DNA of 64,000 nucleotides from Gaoshiqia hydrogeniformans (lineage in GTDB: Bacteria; Bacteroidota; Bacteroidia; Bacteroidales; Prolixibacteraceae), in contig NZ_CP186334.1 of the NCBI RefSeq assembly GCF_049347105.1, positions 4,960,001-5,024,000 of the forward strand, in the 5' to 3' direction. Both the position numbers and the translations under genes were made by a program. How positions within the stretch are numbered: the stretch's first letter is position 1; each line of letters begins with the position of its first letter. The notes under the pieces are model-generated. The model ran no database searches. It was given only the letters and a program-made list of their open reading frames with translations, and was not told where the DNA came from. Shown piece by piece: positions 50,055 to 58,414 of the stretch.

Positions 50055-50645
50055 ATGGAATCAACCCGTGACACGATCTCATTAATTAAAAAAGGCAATC
50101 AGCATGCTTTTCAGGCCCTTGTATACCGATATTCAGATGAGCTTCTGGTGTTTTCTATCGGTTTTGTTCGTGTTCGCGAAGTTGCAGAAGAAATTGTCAG
50201 CGATGCCTTTGTCAGTTTATGGAAAGAACGTGAGCGAATTTTCGAGATCCGGGACATCAAATCATATCTATACATCATCGTTCGGAATGCCAGTATTTCA
50301 CATCTCAGGAAAATGAGCGGACGCAAAGAAATTACCCTCGAAAATCTGGAAGAGTTCCATACATTGCCGCTCACCGGACCGGAAACCGACGATATCACAG
50401 AAGAGATGCTGGCCTGGATAAATGCAGCTATCGACCAACTCCCTCCTAAATGCAAAGCCGTATTTACACTGGCAAAAGTACAGGGATTGAAATACAAAGA
50501 AATTTCGGAGATTCTGGGCATTTCTGTTAAAACGATTAATAATCACATTGCCAATGCATTGGTGCATATTTCTCAATCCTTGAATCAAAACAAAAAAATC
50601 ACAGGCACTGATTTCGGCAAAATCGCTCTATTTCTATTCTATTGA
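50055..50645 (+). CDS. ECF RNA polymerase sigma factor (PUL 2)
   Basis: From 50055 the protein has 196 residues: region 2 (HAFQALVYRYSDELLVFSI...AEEIVSDAFVSLWKE, ~15-60), region 2.4 and linker, and region 4 (AIDQLPPKCKAVFTLAKVQGLKYKEISEILGISVKT, ~126-160). The longer frame from 49872 adds 61 residues without sigma similarity and is judged untranslated. It heads the plus-strand PUL and is followed 165 bases later by its FecR. The protein is unlike the PUL 1 sigma outside the conserved regions, so each PUL has its own switch. Confidence 0.9.
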   Translation: MESTRDTISLIKKGNQHAFQALVYRYSDELLVFSIGFVRVREVAEEIVSDAFVSLWKERERIFEIRDIKSYLYIIVRNASISHLRKMSGRKEITLENLEEFHTLPLTGPETDDITEEMLAWINAAIDQLPPKCKAVFTLAKVQGLKYKEISEILGISVKTINNHIANALVHISQSLNQNKKITGTDFGKIALFLFY

Positions 50646-50810
50646 TTTCAAATCAATTACTTATTATTCATTCATCTTCCCCTAAAAATTATGTGCTAAC
50701 AATGGGAGATTTTTCAATGCTTTGCGTCTTTATTTATAAATGCAGGTACTTATTATTGTAAGTTCTGATTGCTTGTTTTTTAGTATTTTAACTATGAAGA
50801 ATTGATTCAA

Positions 50811-51797
50811 GTGAAAAACATTGATCCAAAATATGAAGAGTATGCCCGTTTTCTTTCAGGAGAAAGTAGTTCTGATGAAAAACGAATGATTCGGGAACGA
50901 TTGAAAAATAATCCTCACGAACGAGCATCCGTCAGAAAATTAAAATCAATTTGGGATGTTTATCATCCTGAAACCAATTCTGCAAACCGAATCTGGAAAT
51001 TAACATCAAAAAAGCTTCATCTCAGGCAATCACAACGAACCAAAATTACTAAAGTCAGCTCTTGGTGGAAATATGCCGCGGCGGCAATGCTGGTACTTTC
51101 AATTGGCCTTAACGCCTATTATTTCATAAACCGGAATAATCCTCATTCGACAGGCATACCTGAATATACTGCCAAAACAGGTGAAGTAAAACTGGTTAAT
51201 TTACCTGACGGCAGCAAAGTTTGGCTCAACTCCAAATCAACATTGATCCTTCAAAGCCAGTTTAACGAAAAAACCAGAAATGTATTTCTTATTGGAGAAG
51301 CGTTTTTTGAAGTCACTAAGAATCCCCAAAAGCCGTTCCTTGTCAATACGTCTGATTTAACGGTAAGAGTTCTGGGCACATCATTCAGTGTCAGCAATTA
51401 CCAAAACGACCCGGATATCAGTACCTGTTTACTTGAGGGATCAGTGGAACTGCAAAGTAAAGCCGACGTCAGCAAATCGGTTATTCTTTCTCCATCGGAA
51501 TCAGCCACACTCAATAAATCGAATGGGGAAATTACGGTAAAAAACAAACCTGAAAATTTAATTGCTCCCTGGCGCGAAGGAAGGTTCCGTTTTTACAATC
51601 ATAACCTCCGTTCAATTGCCCATCAACTTGAGCGGAAGTTTGACTGTGAATTCATTTTTGTGGATGAAGCCGCCGAATCACTGAGATTTACGGGCGATTT
51701 TGAAACTAAAAATCTTGACGAAATACTGGAATTACTGAATAAAGCCCATTCGTTTAAACTAAAAAAAGAAGGACGACGATACATCATTTCACTTTAA
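50811..51797 (+). CDS. FecR-type anti-sigma factor (PUL 2)
   Basis: About 328 residues from the GTG at 50811 (a TTG at 50802 is the longer alternative). A cytoplasmic N-terminus ends at a transmembrane helix near 83-105 (WKYAAAAMLVLSIGLNAYYF). The periplasmic FecR domain (~115-220, VWLNSKSTLILQSQFNEKT) and the C-terminal domain (~255-328, LERKFDCEFIFVDEAA) follow. It transmits the SusC STN signal to the sigma factor. No ATG start is possible in the first 25 codons. Confidence 0.9.
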   Translation: MKNIDPKYEEYARFLSGESSSDEKRMIRERLKNNPHERASVRKLKSIWDVYHPETNSANRIWKLTSKKLHLRQSQRTKITKVSSWWKYAAAAMLVLSIGLNAYYFINRNNPHSTGIPEYTAKTGEVKLVNLPDGSKVWLNSKSTLILQSQFNEKTRNVFLIGEAFFEVTKNPQKPFLVNTSDLTVRVLGTSFSVSNYQNDPDISTCLLEGSVELQSKADVSKSVILSPSESATLNKSNGEITVKNKPENLIAPWREGRFRFYNHNLRSIAHQLERKFDCEFIFVDEAAESLRFTGDFETKNLDEILELLNKAHSFKLKKEGRRYIISL

Positions 51798-51920
51798 ACA
51801 AGGAGTGAGAAAAAACAAACTGACAGAGAAAATTCAGACACAAATATTTCAATAAACCAAATAAAAAAATCGGATGCTAAAACTACAAAACGACCAATAA
51901 CAGACCTGATAATTAAAAGC

Positions 51921-51948
51921 AACGGGAAATGCTCCCACATTTCCCGTT
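51921..51948 (+). promoter_or_regulatory. perfect hairpin in the FecR-SusC leader (PUL 2)
   Basis: AACGGGAAATG (51921-51931) pairs perfectly over 11 bases with CATTTCCCGTT (51938-51948) around the loop CTCCCA. It lies 49 bases before the SusC start at 51997 and is followed by TTTGTAAAATAA rather than a long T-run. It is likely an attenuator, processing site or stabiliser between the regulator and transporter genes. Confidence 0.6.
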
Positions 51949-51996
51949 TGTAAAATAATGCAAATAAAGTGTTTAACTTGTAAACAATGCAAATCT

Positions 51997-54900
51997 ATGA
52001 AAAAAAGTTGTATTGACGGGCTTTCTTTGCCCAGAAGAAGGCTCAAAAAAGCGGGACTAATTATGCGCCTAACCTTATTTTTTACTTTCGTCTTTGTGGC
52101 AAACCTGTTTGCCAGCAGTTATTCTCAAAACACCCGGTTGAGTTTAGAGTACAAAGACATCCAGCTTAAACAGCTCTTTGAGCTGATCAGTGAACAAAGC
52201 GAATTCCGCTTTATCTACAATAACGACGTGGTTAACGACGATATCCACGTAAGCGTGAATGCCAGGGATGTCAGGATTGAAACAATCCTGGACGACATCC
52301 TGAACAATACGCATCTCGGATACCGCATTGTAGACCGTCACATTATTGTATATTCCGAAGATTATAAAGGAAATGAAAATCTCAACCGTCCCGGCTTGTC
52401 TTTTCAGTCCGGCCAGATCCCGGTTAGCGGTAAAGTAACCGATGTCAACGGAGATCCGTTACCCGGTGTTTCCGTTTCGGTAAAAGGTACGGTGATGGGA
52501 TCAATAACCGACGCTGAAGGAAGATTTACAATTCAGGTTGCCGATAAAAATACCGTAATCGTGTTCTCATTTATCGGAATGAAATCGCAGGAAGTGTTGA
52601 TTGGCAACAGAACCACCTTCAACATCATCCTGGAAGAAGAAACCATCGGCATCGACGAAGTAGTGGCTATCGGATACACGAATGCCCGTAAACAGGACCT
52701 GTCGGTTGCGGTTTCAACCGTCAAAGTCGGAGATAATTTCAAAGGACGTCCCTCCTCTCTCGGAACGATTCTTCAAGGGCAGATTACCGGCGTAACGGTG
52801 ACTCAAAGCGGCGACCCCACATCCTCAGCAGAAATCAGTATTCGCGGGAAAGGGAACAAAAACGGCGATGCGGTGCTTTATGTCGTTGACGGAGTTCCCG
52901 GTGCCCCCTTTAACCCGGCCGATATCGAAACAATCACGGTGTTGAAAGATGCCGCTTCGGCAGCTATATATGGCGCTTATGCCGGTTCGGGAGGTGTCAT
53001 CCTGGTGACAACCAAACAAGCGAAAGAAGGCAAAGTGATTATTGAAGCCAATGTTTGGAACGGCTATCAGACCGCCTGGCAGCTTCCGGAAGTACTTTCG
53101 TCCGAAGACTTTAACAAAGTGTGGAAAGACGCATCGGCAGCAGCAGGGAAAACAGTTCCTATTGCCTACGATCCGCTACTGTTCCCTTATGGAAATGTAA
53201 CCCGTACCGACTGGGTTGATGAAATATTCCGCACCGGACGAATTCAGCATTACGACCTGACCCTGCGTGGCGGTTCAAAAGAAATTAAGGCATTGGCATC
53301 CATCTCGTACGACAATACAGAAGGTACCCTGATCAATACCTACGCCGATAAATTAACCACGCGTTTAAATGTCGATTTTACCCCAACCACCTGGGTAACC
53401 ATCAGACAAAAAATGACTTACGATTTTGGGAACGGTAAAAGCGCAGTCGGCGACGGACATACCGGATCCATATTTGCAGCGATGGCCTATCCCCGTTTTT
53501 CAACGGTTTATGAATATGACGAAAGCGGGAACAAATTATACGGAGGAACTGTACCCCGATGGGCGCTTGCCGAAGGGTATAGTGTAGAAGCCGACCTCCG
53601 AAACCCCGTTGCCATGCTCGAAAAAGTGCGTCAATACAATCCCGATAACCGATTATTTTCGAATACTTCTGTCGAACTGAAACCTTTTGCCGGTTTAAGC
53701 CTGAAATCTGATTTTTCAGTCGATATCAAAAATTCGCGAAGAGAGTCTTTCCAGATGCGCTTCCTTGAACCCGGAAGAACCATTGACGAAAACTACCGGA
53801 GCATTTCAAACACCTTGTATAAAAACTGGATTTGGGAAAACATTGCTTCCTACTCAAAGGTATTGAACGAAAAGCATTACATCTCCGTGTTGGCGGGCTT
53901 CACCCTCACAAAAACCAACTCGCGCTACAACTGGAGCCAAATGAAGGGATTTGCCATCGAAGAAGAACACCAAACCACCTTCTTAAACGGAACCGACTGG
54001 ACAATCAAGCCGGAAGAAGATATCTGGGAAGAATCATCGGTTTCGGCGCTAAGCCGTCTTTCCTATTCATATGCCGACCGGTATTTTCTGAATGGAAGTA
54101 TCCGCAGGGACGCTTCATCAAAACTGAGTCCGGGAAACAACTCGGATCTGTTCCCGGCCGTATCCGGAGCATGGAAAATCTCTTCAGAACCGTTCATGAA
54201 AAATAATCTGCCGGAAATTTCTTTTCTGAAATTGCGGGCCAGTTGGGGCCAGGTAGGTAACATCAACTCGGTTCGCCGTTTTATTTATGCCCCGCCATAT
54301 CAGGTAACCGGATGGCCGCTGTTCCTGGGTGAAGATGGCGAAGTTCAAGCTTATGGCATCTACCAGACTACAATCCCCAACCCCAATTTAAAATGGGAGC
54401 GCACAGAGCAAACTAACGTGGGACTCGATTTTGGCCTGTTCAAAAATGCCCTGAATGTTTCTGTGGATTATTTCTACAAACATACCAAAGACCTCATCGA
54501 AAGCATGCCCGTTCCGTCGGTGGCAGGAGTTGCCTCACCTCCCGAGTATAACGTAGGCGAAGTCGTAAATAAAGGATGGGAGCTTTCGTTCACCTACAAT
54601 AAAAAAATTGGTGACGTAACATTGGACCTTGGAGCAAACCTGGGTACATTCAAAAATGAAGTGAAGAGCATTGGCGCTACCTCCTTTATCGCCCACACCA
54701 ACGATGTAAACTCGATGAAGCCGTTGCAATCGACGGCCGGCCAGCCCTGGCATTCGTTTTACCTGATCGATGCAATCGGAATTTTCAAAAGCCAGGCCGA
54801 GATCGACAGTTACACCTGGACAAATCCCTCCACAGGAACGGCCACTAAAATTCAGGCTTCGGCCCGTCCCGGCGATCTGAAATTCAGAGATGCCAATAAT

Positions 54901-55440
54901 GACGGGATGATCAACGATGGCGACCGGGTTTATATGGGATCGTATGACGTTCCCGATTTATCATATGGTTTTAATATTGGTGCCAGCTGGAAGAATTTCA
55001 GTATCCACATGATTTTCCAGGGCGTTTCAGGGGTTAAAATCTTTAACGGCGTCAAAGCCATGACCTATACCGGATCGAAAGGATGGAACATGAGCGTGGA
55101 TGTTTTGGACTCGTACGAATACAATCCAAATTCGGGAATGCCAAGACTTGCCGTTGTTGAAGACCCGAACGGGAACTATTCAAAAGTATCTGATTTCTTT
55201 TTGGAAAAAGGAGATTACCTGAGATTGAAAAACCTGAATGTTTCGTATGCTGTTCCTAAAAGTTTAACCGAAAAAATTGGTTTAAACAACAGTTCATTCC
55301 GCGTTTATATGAACGGTGAAAACCTGTTGACTTTTACAAATTATTCAGGATTTGACCCGGAGGTCGGCAACCTGGGGATTGATGCAGGAAGATATCCTGT
55401 TGCCCGTATGCTAAGCCTCGGTCTTAATGTTACATTTTAA
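51997..55440 (+). CDS. susC: SusC/RagA-type TonB-dependent transporter with STN domain
   Basis: About 1,147 residues from the ATG at 51997, which gives a basic N-terminus and signal segment (LTLFFTFVFVANLFASSYSQ); an earlier ATG at 51958 adds a Cys-rich, unlikely leader. Domains are STN (~50-118, LSLEYKDIQLKQLFELISEQ), carboxypeptidase-like (~142-215, PLPGVSVSVKGT), plug (GIDEVVAIGYTNARKQDLSVAV) and a TonB barrel ending LSLGLNVTF. It imports oligosaccharides through the outer membrane and signals to its FecR via STN. It is followed after 12 bases by its SusD. Confidence 0.95.
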   Translation: MKKSCIDGLSLPRRRLKKAGLIMRLTLFFTFVFVANLFASSYSQNTRLSLEYKDIQLKQLFELISEQSEFRFIYNNDVVNDDIHVSVNARDVRIETILDDILNNTHLGYRIVDRHIIVYSEDYKGNENLNRPGLSFQSGQIPVSGKVTDVNGDPLPGVSVSVKGTVMGSITDAEGRFTIQVADKNTVIVFSFIGMKSQEVLIGNRTTFNIILEEETIGIDEVVAIGYTNARKQDLSVAVSTVKVGDNFKGRPSSLGTILQGQITGVTVTQSGDPTSSAEISIRGKGNKNGDAVLYVVDGVPGAPFNPADIETITVLKDAASAAIYGAYAGSGGVILVTTKQAKEGKVIIEANVWNGYQTAWQLPEVLSSEDFNKVWKDASAAAGKTVPIAYDPLLFPYGNVTRTDWVDEIFRTGRIQHYDLTLRGGSKEIKALASISYDNTEGTLINTYADKLTTRLNVDFTPTTWVTIRQKMTYDFGNGKSAVGDGHTGSIFAAMAYPRFSTVYEYDESGNKLYGGTVPRWALAEGYSVEADLRNPVAMLEKVRQYNPDNRLFSNTSVELKPFAGLSLKSDFSVDIKNSRRESFQMRFLEPGRTIDENYRSISNTLYKNWIWENIASYSKVLNEKHYISVLAGFTLTKTNSRYNWSQMKGFAIEEEHQTTFLNGTDWTIKPEEDIWEESSVSALSRLSYSYADRYFLNGSIRRDASSKLSPGNNSDLFPAVSGAWKISSEPFMKNNLPEISFLKLRASWGQVGNINSVRRFIYAPPYQVTGWPLFLGEDGEVQAYGIYQTTIPNPNLKWERTEQTNVGLDFGLFKNALNVSVDYFYKHTKDLIESMPVPSVAGVASPPEYNVGEVVNKGWELSFTYNKKIGDVTLDLGANLGTFKNEVKSIGATSFIAHTNDVNSMKPLQSTAGQPWHSFYLIDAIGIFKSQAEIDSYTWTNPSTGTATKIQASARPGDLKFRDANNDGMINDGDRVYMGSYDVPDLSYGFNIGASWKNFSIHMIFQGVSGVKIFNGVKAMTYTGSKGWNMSVDVLDSYEYNPNSGMPRLAVVEDPNGNYSKVSDFFLEKGDYLRLKNLNVSYAVPKSLTEKIGLNNSSFRVYMNGENLLTFTNYSGFDPEVGNLGIDAGRYPVARMLSLGLNVTF

Positions 55441-55452
55441 ATAGAAAATACC

Positions 55453-57036
55453 ATGAAAAAGAAATATATCCTGTTATCGTTTCTGGTTCTTTTGTTCTCG
55501 CTGAACGCCTGCAATGATTTTTTGGAATTTGAACCTTACGGACAACCAAACCAACTGGGTAACCTGACGGATGATCAGGCCATGCAGTCAGTTTATGCCC
55601 TCTTCGACTGGCAATACCGCGAAGGCACCATGGGACGCGGTTTTATGTGGTACGAAAACTGCAGCGACAACCTCATTACCGGTCGTACCCAGGCCGAAGC
55701 GCAAAATATCAAAAATTTTGTGGACAATGGTTCCAGCAGCCGCGATGTAAGAGACAACTGGCCCAAAATGTATGAAACCATCAATTATGCCAATCAACTG
55801 ATCAAAGCAGCGCCCAATGCAGGTAAACTCTCTGAGAAAGTACGGAATAATGTACTCGGACATGCTTATTTCTGGCGCGGATTTGCCTACCTGTGGCTGG
55901 CGCCCTGGTACGGTGATAACGGACCAAACGGCGGTATCCCGATTGTAACAGAGAACACCACCATTGAAGATATCGATGTTCCGCGGCCTGCCTCAGTTTT
56001 GGATAATTATGACCTGATTATCGAAGACCTGAAAAAAGCAGGCGAACTACTTCCCTATTTCGACGAGATCCCGGCCAACGAGTGGGGCCTGATGCACAAA
56101 ACAGCTGCCTGGTCGTTAATTGCAAGGGCTGCACTGTATGCCGCGCAATACGACAACAAATACTACGATACCGTTATTGAATACACCGACAAAGTAATTA
56201 ATTCGGAAAAACACGGGTTGCTCCCCAAATACAAAGACGTGTTCCTGATCGAAAATAACTGGAGCCGGGAATACATCATGAGTGTCACCAGTACCGAGGT
56301 TGACGGGTCAAAGTTTCCCGGGGTTATTTTTCAGAACGGAGGATTCGGGTATTACAATACCTGGGGATATTTCCAGCCAACTGTTGAGTTGTACAATGCC
56401 TTTGAAGCAGGAGACGAACGCCTTAAAGCAACTATTGTTGCCCCCGGAGACACCATTCAGTTTATTGGCAACCAGATCATTTGGGCGGTTAATCCTTCGT
56501 CGGTTTCAAGCCCTTCAGCCATGACCTTCGGGAAATACCTCGACCCCTTTGAAGAAGCCGACTGCGTGGGTAAAACGGTTAACCCGAACAGCGATAACGG
56601 CACCACCGATCTGAATGTACCACTTGTACGTTACGCCGATGTGTTGCTGATGAAAGCCGAAGCGCTGATCTGGAAAAACGGGGAAGGAAATGCAACGGCC
56701 AAAGAACTTCTTAATGACATTCGCGAACGGGCAGGCCTTCCGCGTAACAGTCAGGCAACCAAGGCGCAATTGAAAAATGAACGACGTTGCGAGTTTGCGC
56801 TCGAATTCGGAGTATTCCGTCATCTCGATCTCGTTCGCTGGGGCGATGCGAAAACAGCTTACGCGCAAGCACTTCACGGGTTTAAGGTGAACCTGTCGGG
56901 AAACTCGGTTGCATCACTCGACATCATCGAAGTATGGCCAGCCCGCAACTTTGACCCTGCCAAACATCATGTTTTCCCCATCCCGACCCGGGAAATTGCC
57001 AAGGGTGTTAACCTGAAGCAAAATCAGGGTTATTGA
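55453..57036 (+). CDS. susD: SusD/RagB-type outer-membrane nutrient-binding lipoprotein
   Basis: A protein of 527 residues. Lipobox LFSLNAC gives Cys20, then NDFLEFEPYGQPN. Helical TPR-like repeats and the C-terminal RagB/SusD segment (ELLNDIRERAGLPRN; CEFALEFGVFRHLDLVRWGDA) are present. It binds the glycan at the cell surface as the lid of the SusC channel. It is shorter and divergent from the PUL 1 SusD, in keeping with a different substrate. Confidence 0.93.
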   Translation: MKKKYILLSFLVLLFSLNACNDFLEFEPYGQPNQLGNLTDDQAMQSVYALFDWQYREGTMGRGFMWYENCSDNLITGRTQAEAQNIKNFVDNGSSSRDVRDNWPKMYETINYANQLIKAAPNAGKLSEKVRNNVLGHAYFWRGFAYLWLAPWYGDNGPNGGIPIVTENTTIEDIDVPRPASVLDNYDLIIEDLKKAGELLPYFDEIPANEWGLMHKTAAWSLIARAALYAAQYDNKYYDTVIEYTDKVINSEKHGLLPKYKDVFLIENNWSREYIMSVTSTEVDGSKFPGVIFQNGGFGYYNTWGYFQPTVELYNAFEAGDERLKATIVAPGDTIQFIGNQIIWAVNPSSVSSPSAMTFGKYLDPFEEADCVGKTVNPNSDNGTTDLNVPLVRYADVLLMKAEALIWKNGEGNATAKELLNDIRERAGLPRNSQATKAQLKNERRCEFALEFGVFRHLDLVRWGDAKTAYAQALHGFKVNLSGNSVASLDIIEVWPARNFDPAKHHVFPIPTREIAKGVNLKQNQGY

Positions 57037-57068
57037 TCTGCCTTATTTAAACACTTAGAAAAAATGCA

Positions 57069-58136
57069 ATGAAAAAAAATATATTATTCCTGATACTTGG
57101 ACTGGCTTTTGCTTTTCCGGCTTGTGACTTTGACGACCAACAGCCGGTTGATGCCAGGTTATCCGGACTCGAGATGACATTCAACCACACAAACCCCCGA
57201 ACCGGGGAAGTAAAAACCAACGAATTTTCTGATTATTTCAGGAAAACAGATGAAGTCAAAATAAATATTGAATGTAATCTGGTTATTCAAAAAATCGACA
57301 TCATAAACTCGGTCAGTAAAACAGTGCTTTCCTCCCTGGTTGTGAATGATAAAGAAGCATCTTTTTCCTGTCTTGTCGACGATCTGGACATTCCGTTCGG
57401 ACAAAGTACAAAACTTCTTTTTCATGTCTATTTTGACGATGCCGGTGTCGACGGCATTGGTTATCAATCGATTAAATCGTACGCTTTCACAGTCATCAGT
57501 GACATTCCATCCATCGTTTCCTTCAGAAAGTCAGATGGTTCGGTTGTTGAGCTAAAAACGAAGGACGTTAATATCGAAGGTTTTTCGGAGGATGACAATC
57601 GGGGAATTGTGGCATCGTTTAAAGGAGGACAAAACTCGTTCCTGGAGGTTGAAAATTCAAGTTTACTAAACTTTGGCGCTAACCAGAATTTTTCCATCAG
57701 CTTTTGGATGCAGTCGGGGCACAACATCAGCGATCCGGCCTTGATGGGAACCATGGATTGGAATAGTTCAAACAATCCGGGCTGGGTTTTGGCCTGGCTA
57801 AACGGCCGCTTACGGTTTGTTGCCGGAAATGGCGAGGGCTCTAAAACCGACTTCCGGATGGACGACACAACAAATCCTTTACTGGGAACCGAATGGCATT
57901 TTGTCACCTGTGTCCTAAACCGTACCGGTTATGCCGAGATTTATGTTGACGGTGCTCTCCAGGCATCCGCCATTATGAATGCTGCTGATATCAATAACGG
58001 GGTGACCGTCAAAATTAACCAGGACGGAACCGGAAGTTACGGTGATAAGCTTCTGGCCAAATACAGTGATGTCATTTTCTATAATTATGCCCTGACCAAT
58101 GCTGAAATTACGGCCATGTACAATGCCGGCAAATAA
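57069..58136 (+). CDS. surface lipoprotein with LamG/concanavalin-like domain (likely glycan-binding protein)
   Basis: A protein of 355 residues with lipobox LAFAFPAC (Cys19). Residues ~25-160 form a beta-rich domain that I do not recognise, beginning with VDARLSGLEMTFNH and containing acidic stretches. Residues ~185-355 are a LamG/concanavalin A-like fold (FSISFWMQSGHN, WHFVTCVLNRTGYAEIYVDG). The third position of a SusCD operon is usual for surface glycan-binding proteins (SusE/SGBP), so it probably binds polysaccharide outside the cell. No catalytic signature is evident. It is 32 bases after the SusD stop. Confidence 0.75.
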   Translation: MKKNILFLILGLAFAFPACDFDDQQPVDARLSGLEMTFNHTNPRTGEVKTNEFSDYFRKTDEVKINIECNLVIQKIDIINSVSKTVLSSLVVNDKEASFSCLVDDLDIPFGQSTKLLFHVYFDDAGVDGIGYQSIKSYAFTVISDIPSIVSFRKSDGSVVELKTKDVNIEGFSEDDNRGIVASFKGGQNSFLEVENSSLLNFGANQNFSISFWMQSGHNISDPALMGTMDWNSSNNPGWVLAWLNGRLRFVAGNGEGSKTDFRMDDTTNPLLGTEWHFVTCVLNRTGYAEIYVDGALQASAIMNAADINNGVTVKINQDGTGSYGDKLLAKYSDVIFYNYALTNAEITAMYNAGK

Positions 58137-58229
58137 TACCTAAAAGATTCCGGGCGTGATAAACGGTCTGCTCTGTCCAGGTTTCGCCCGGTATCTTCAA
58201 AATAAGCCTGTTTTAAATTGTTTGTCACA

Positions 58230-58256
58230 GAGATCCCGAACATGTTTCGGGATCTC
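58230..58256. promoter_or_regulatory. perfect 11-bp hairpin between LamG lipoprotein and glycosidase genes
   Basis: GAGATCCCGAA (58230-58240) pairs perfectly with TTCGGGATCTC (58246-58256) around CATGT. It lies in a 278-base gap between the surface lipoprotein and the enzyme genes. No long T-run follows on the plus strand. It could be a terminator, partial terminator or message-end stabiliser separating the binding genes from the enzymes. Confidence 0.55.
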
Positions 58257-58414
58257 AATCAATTATAAGGGAAACAGGAGGTTGTTCAAATAGCTCCCTG
58301 GCACTCTTTGCTATTTCGGAGAATAACCCGATCGTGGATGGTATATCCACAACCATTGAACAGGCTTTCGAATTAAACAGTATTTTTTCGCTGTAACGTT
58401 AAAACCAACTAAAA

